The notes below the pieces were generated by a model. It was not told where the DNA came from. It was given only the letters and a program-made list of their open reading frames with translations, and did no database searches. Shown piece by piece: positions 8,097-10,067 of a stretch of 10,067 nt of DNA. The DNA lies in assembly GCA_023410905.1 (NCBI GenBank), contig JAEYPL010000222.1, positions 1 through 10,067 of the forward strand. The letters run 5' to 3'. Made by a program: the position numbers and the translations under genes. Within the stretch, counting starts at the first letter, position 1; every line of letters begins with the position of its first letter. The DNA comes from Pseudomonadota bacterium (GTDB taxonomy: Bacteria; Pseudomonadota; Alphaproteobacteria; Rhizobiales; Hyphomicrobiaceae).

Positions 8097-8358
8097 GCAA
8101 CTCCTCGAAGTTTCAGATGGAATTTGCGGCCATTGATAGCTGGTCCAATGCGGCGAAATCATGCGGCCACGTTCGTTCCGAGAACGGTCTGCGAGCCGGC
8201 GACGCTTGTGGCGCTTCTGCCGCGTCCCCAGCGGTATTGGCCACGGGGGCTGGCGGAGGCTTCGCACGCCCGCTAAAGACAGACAAGGTTAACGACAATC
8301 GTCAGCGCACAATCCAATGCGCCGTCCAGCGCACTGGCGATCCGCGAAAGGGGCAGCG
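8097..8358. other. Divergent intergenic region, no clear promoter identified
   Basis: These 262 bases separate the transglycosylase from the small exported protein, so both promoters should lie here. AGGAG (8101-8105, minus) serves the transglycosylase and AAAGGGG (8347-8353, plus) serves the small protein. I see a direct repeat CAGCGCAC (8303-8310 and 8327-8334, 24 bases apart) and a short inverted repeat CGTTC-CGA-GAACG (8174-8186). Neither is strong enough to name as an operator, and I found no convincing -35/-10 pair. The minus-strand frame open across much of this region appears to be non-coding extension of the transglycosylase frame. Confidence 0.35.
8101..8105 (-). promoter_or_regulatory. 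Ribosome binding site that decides the transglycosylase start
   Basis: On the minus strand this reads AGGAG, 4 bases from the ATG at 8096. It supports the 418-residue start with a signal peptide over the 57-residue longer frame, whose extra N-terminus is rich in Arg, Pro and Ser and would hide the signal peptide. Confidence 0.6.
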
Positions 8359-8685
8359 ATGCGCGCACTTTCTCTTTTTTCCGCAGCGGCAGGTCTCGCC
8401 GTTATTCTTGCTGCGTCACCGGCCAGGGCCGAGTGTGAGACGCTGGCGTTCGAAGTGAACGACTACGGCAAGGAGGGCCCGACACGGGATGCCCTCGCGC
8501 TGCTCGACAAGCATATTGTCGCGACCATGGACCGGCGCGGCATCAAGAACTACCGGGTCGGCGCCAAGACGGTGAACTGCAAGTTGTTCCTGGACTTCAT
8601 TGTTTTCGATGAGCACACGTGCACGGCTCAGGCGCCGGTCTGCTGGGGCAAGGACCTCGGAAAAGCCAAGGCCAAGAAGAAGTAG
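8359..8685 (+). CDS. Small exported four-cysteine protein, function unknown
   Basis: A 108-residue protein I do not recognise as a named family. It has a clear signal peptide (MRALSLF, hydrophobic core, SPARA then E25), so the mature part of about 84 residues is expected in the periplasm or outside the cell. The mature protein holds four cysteines: C26 at its very start, C74, C88 and C95, enough for two disulfides. A helix-like segment (~41-60) is followed by NYRVGAKTVNCKLFLDFIV, a CTAQAPVCW block and a lysine-rich tail (KAKAKKK). This layout, a helix followed by a Cys pair in a CxAxAxxC block, resembles many short secreted proteins of Rhizobiales; that comparison is from memory. The start at 8359 is chosen over 8317 because AAAGGGG (8347-8353) lies 5 bases upstream and the signal peptide starts there. 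It is followed 106 bases later by the histidine kinase on the same strand. Confidence 0.75.
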   Translation: MRALSLFSAAAGLAVILAASPARAECETLAFEVNDYGKEGPTRDALALLDKHIVATMDRRGIKNYRVGAKTVNCKLFLDFIVFDEHTCTAQAPVCWGKDLGKAKAKKK

Positions 8686-8791
8686 CGCCCGGCGGCTCGG
8701 CCTGCGGCTGCACGACTGTGGATGAGTGCCGCTCGTTTTGTCTCTGCCACCCTGCGGTGCTGGACACCGGGCGAGTCGGCGCTTTAAACAA
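8686..8791 (+). other. Short gap before the histidine kinase, no terminator seen
   Basis: These 106 bases lie between the small exported protein and the kinase. The only small hairpin noticed is CACC-CTGC-GGTG (8748-8759), with no T-run after it, so no intrinsic terminator is evident and read-through from the upstream gene is possible. The kinase frame is open back to 8726 (GTG) with a TTG at 8738, which leaves the true start uncertain. Confidence 0.3.
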
Positions 8792-10067
8792 ATGGAGAAC
8801 GCACCGGCTGGAGCGGTGGGCCCTCCATTGAACTTCGTTCCCAAATATCCGATCGAGAGCGCGCTCGCCGAGATACTGGCTGACGTTAGCGCGCCCGCAT
8901 GGATCATCGATGTGGAGCGCGGCACGATCGCGGGAGCCAACGGACGCGGCAGCGCCGTCTGGGGTATCCCCACGACTGCGCCTGTTCTCGACAGTGTCGT
9001 GCCCGTGCTGCGGGGGCTGCGCGCGCGCTTTGCCCAGGGCTCATTCCTCGAATCGACGACCAGCACGATCGAGCCGCTGAAGTTCTGGACGACGAACGGT
9101 ATCCGCACGCTGTCCTGTGAGGTCCGCACGCTTGATGAGAGCGCCGGGCCGGGCCTGCTGCTGGTGATCGCGGGCGCGATGACGAAGCCTGCGCCCGAGC
9201 GCAGGTCCGAGCTCAGGGACGTGCAACGCAGGGAGGTTCCCCTTTCCGCGGAGGCCCTGCGCGCGAAGATGGTGCCGGTGCCGCGTGCGGAGCCTGAGCG
9301 CATTCGGCCCGCGCCACGTCCCGAGACTGGTCATTCGCACAGTTCTGCCCCAGGCCGCACGCCCAGTCCTGCTGCGCCTCCAGCGTCGGGCCCGCCGGTC
9401 AATGACATGGAGACGCTGCGCGAGATTGCGCGGCGCATCCGCCAGGGCTCTGCGCGCATCACGGCCGGTGTCGATGCGCCGGCGAACCAGGATGACGCGC
9501 CAGTCCCTGCAGCACCGCCGGCTCCTCCTGCGCGCACGCCCGAGCCCGTCCGCGCCTCCGAGCCGGCGCGCGAGCCGTCCGTCGACGAGCAGCGCGCCCA
9601 TCTCGCGCACGAAATCCGGACGCCGCTTGCGGCCATCGTCTCCCTCGCGGAGGTCATCACGGAGGAGCGGCTCGGCGCCTGGCCTAACGAGCGTTACCGC
9701 GGTTATGTCCGCGACATCCTCGCGAGCGCGCGCCATGGTCTGGACGTGGTGGATGGCATTCTGCGGGATGCGCCGGCCCACGCCGGAGAGACGCGCGACT
9801 TCGCCGAGATCGATCTCAATGCCGAGGCCGAGGCGATCGCCACATCACTACAGCCGCTCGCCGAGAAGTCCGGCGCGCGGCTCGAGGCAGCGCTCGTCGG
9901 CGGCCTGCCGCGTGTCACTGCGGACCGGCGCAATGTCCGCCAGATGCTGCTCAATCTGGTCTCCAACAGTATCAAGCATGGCGGGCCGTCGGTGCGCATC
10001 AAGGTCACGACCGGCTACGAATTGAGTGGCGAGGTGTGGATCGAGGTCGAGGACAATGGCCCGGGTC
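8792..10067 (+). CDS. PAS-like sensor histidine kinase, C-terminus cut by window end
   Basis: A two-component sensor kinase that should autophosphorylate on His and pass phosphate to an unseen response regulator. The 425 visible residues contain no transmembrane segment, so this part looks cytoplasmic. Residues ~20-130 resemble a divergent PAS domain (PAWIIDVERGTIAGANGRG at 35-53). Residues ~132-265 are a Pro/Ala/Arg-rich, probably disordered linker interrupted by a basic amphipathic helix (METLREIARRIRQG, 206-219). The HisKA H-box is HLAHEIRTPLA with phospho-acceptor H273. The HATPase N-box is LLNLVSNSIKHG (386-397, Mg/ATP ligand N392), and the D-box DNGPG (421-425) is the last thing before the edge. 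The block after the H-box (EERLGAWPNERYRGYVRDI) recalls PdhS/PleC-type alphaproteobacterial kinases, but assignment to that cell-cycle group is only a suggestion. The ATG at 8792 has no clear ribosome site. GTG 8726, TTG 8738, GTG 8816 or TTG 8828 are alternatives, so the N-terminus is uncertain. Confidence 0.88.
   Translation, partial: MENAPAGAVGPPLNFVPKYPIESALAEILADVSAPAWIIDVERGTIAGANGRGSAVWGIPTTAPVLDSVVPVLRGLRARFAQGSFLESTTSTIEPLKFWTTNGIRTLSCEVRTLDESAGPGLLLVIAGAMTKPAPERRSELRDVQRREVPLSAEALRAKMVPVPRAEPERIRPAPRPETGHSHSSAPGRTPSPAAPPASGPPVNDMETLREIARRIRQGSARITAGVDAPANQDDAPVPAAPPAPPARTPEPVRASEPAREPSVDEQRAHLAHEIRTPLAAIVSLAEVITEERLGAWPNERYRGYVRDILASARHGLDVVDGILRDAPAHAGETRDFAEIDLNAEAEAIATSLQPLAEKSGARLEAALVGGLPRVTADRRNVRQMLLNLVSNSIKHGGPSVRIKVTTGYELSGEVWIEVEDNGPG

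Noticed and set aside
8097..8267. N-terminal extension of the transglycosylase frame by 57 codons
   Set aside because: It would bury the signal peptide behind an Arg/Pro-rich stretch, and it bypasses the AGGAG positioned at the 8096 start.
8416..9303. A 295-codon minus-strand open frame spanning the small exported protein and the start of the kinase
   Set aside because: It is antisense to two better-supported genes, has a Ser/Arg/Pro-rich translation and has no domain.
1..10067. Search for mobile elements, CRISPR arrays, tRNA genes, toxin-antitoxin or defence genes
   Set aside because: No transposase, integrase, regularly spaced repeats, cloverleaf-like sequence or defence-type protein was seen. 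Every substantial coding region is a housekeeping or envelope/signalling gene.

Overview
The window looks like an ordinary chromosomal stretch of a GC-rich alphaproteobacterium, most likely in the order Hyphomicrobiales (Rhizobiales). Three things point there. It carries a 1608-residue large-class NAD-glutamate dehydrogenase. The sensor kinase has an H-box region resembling alphaproteobacterial PdhS/PleC-type kinases. Coding is dense and strongly GC-biased, leaving long spurious open frames opposite the real genes. There is no sign of phage, insertion sequence, integron, CRISPR array, tRNA or rRNA.

Layout, left to right. A UMF1-family (Atg22-like) MFS transporter lies on the minus strand (1-1002) and is cut by the window start. 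Upstream of it on the same strand, after a 136-base gap with several small hairpins, is the large NAD-dependent glutamate dehydrogenase (1139-5965, minus). A 179-base divergent intergenic region (5966-6144) holds two inverted-repeat structures. It separates the dehydrogenase from a class I SAM-dependent methyltransferase (6145-6843, plus). The methyltransferase converges on an exported MltB-type lytic murein transglycosylase with a peptidoglycan-binding domain (6840-8096, minus), and the two stop codons overlap in a CTAG. A second divergent region (8097-8358) leads to a small exported four-cysteine protein of unknown function (8359-8685, plus). Last comes a sensor histidine kinase (8792 to the window end, plus) with an N-terminal PAS-like domain, a long Pro/Ala/Arg-rich linker and a HisKA/HATPase core, cut before its end.

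The genes do not form an obvious single pathway. The dehydrogenase deaminates glutamate to 2-oxoglutarate (nitrogen and carbon catabolism), and the MFS transporter could be read from the same transcript. The transglycosylase and the small exported protein act in the cell envelope. The kinase looks cytoplasmic in its visible part and may sense an internal signal. I see no convincing novel multi-gene system. The most interesting items are the divergent dehydrogenase/methyltransferase regulatory region, the small four-cysteine exported protein and the non-canonical kinase.
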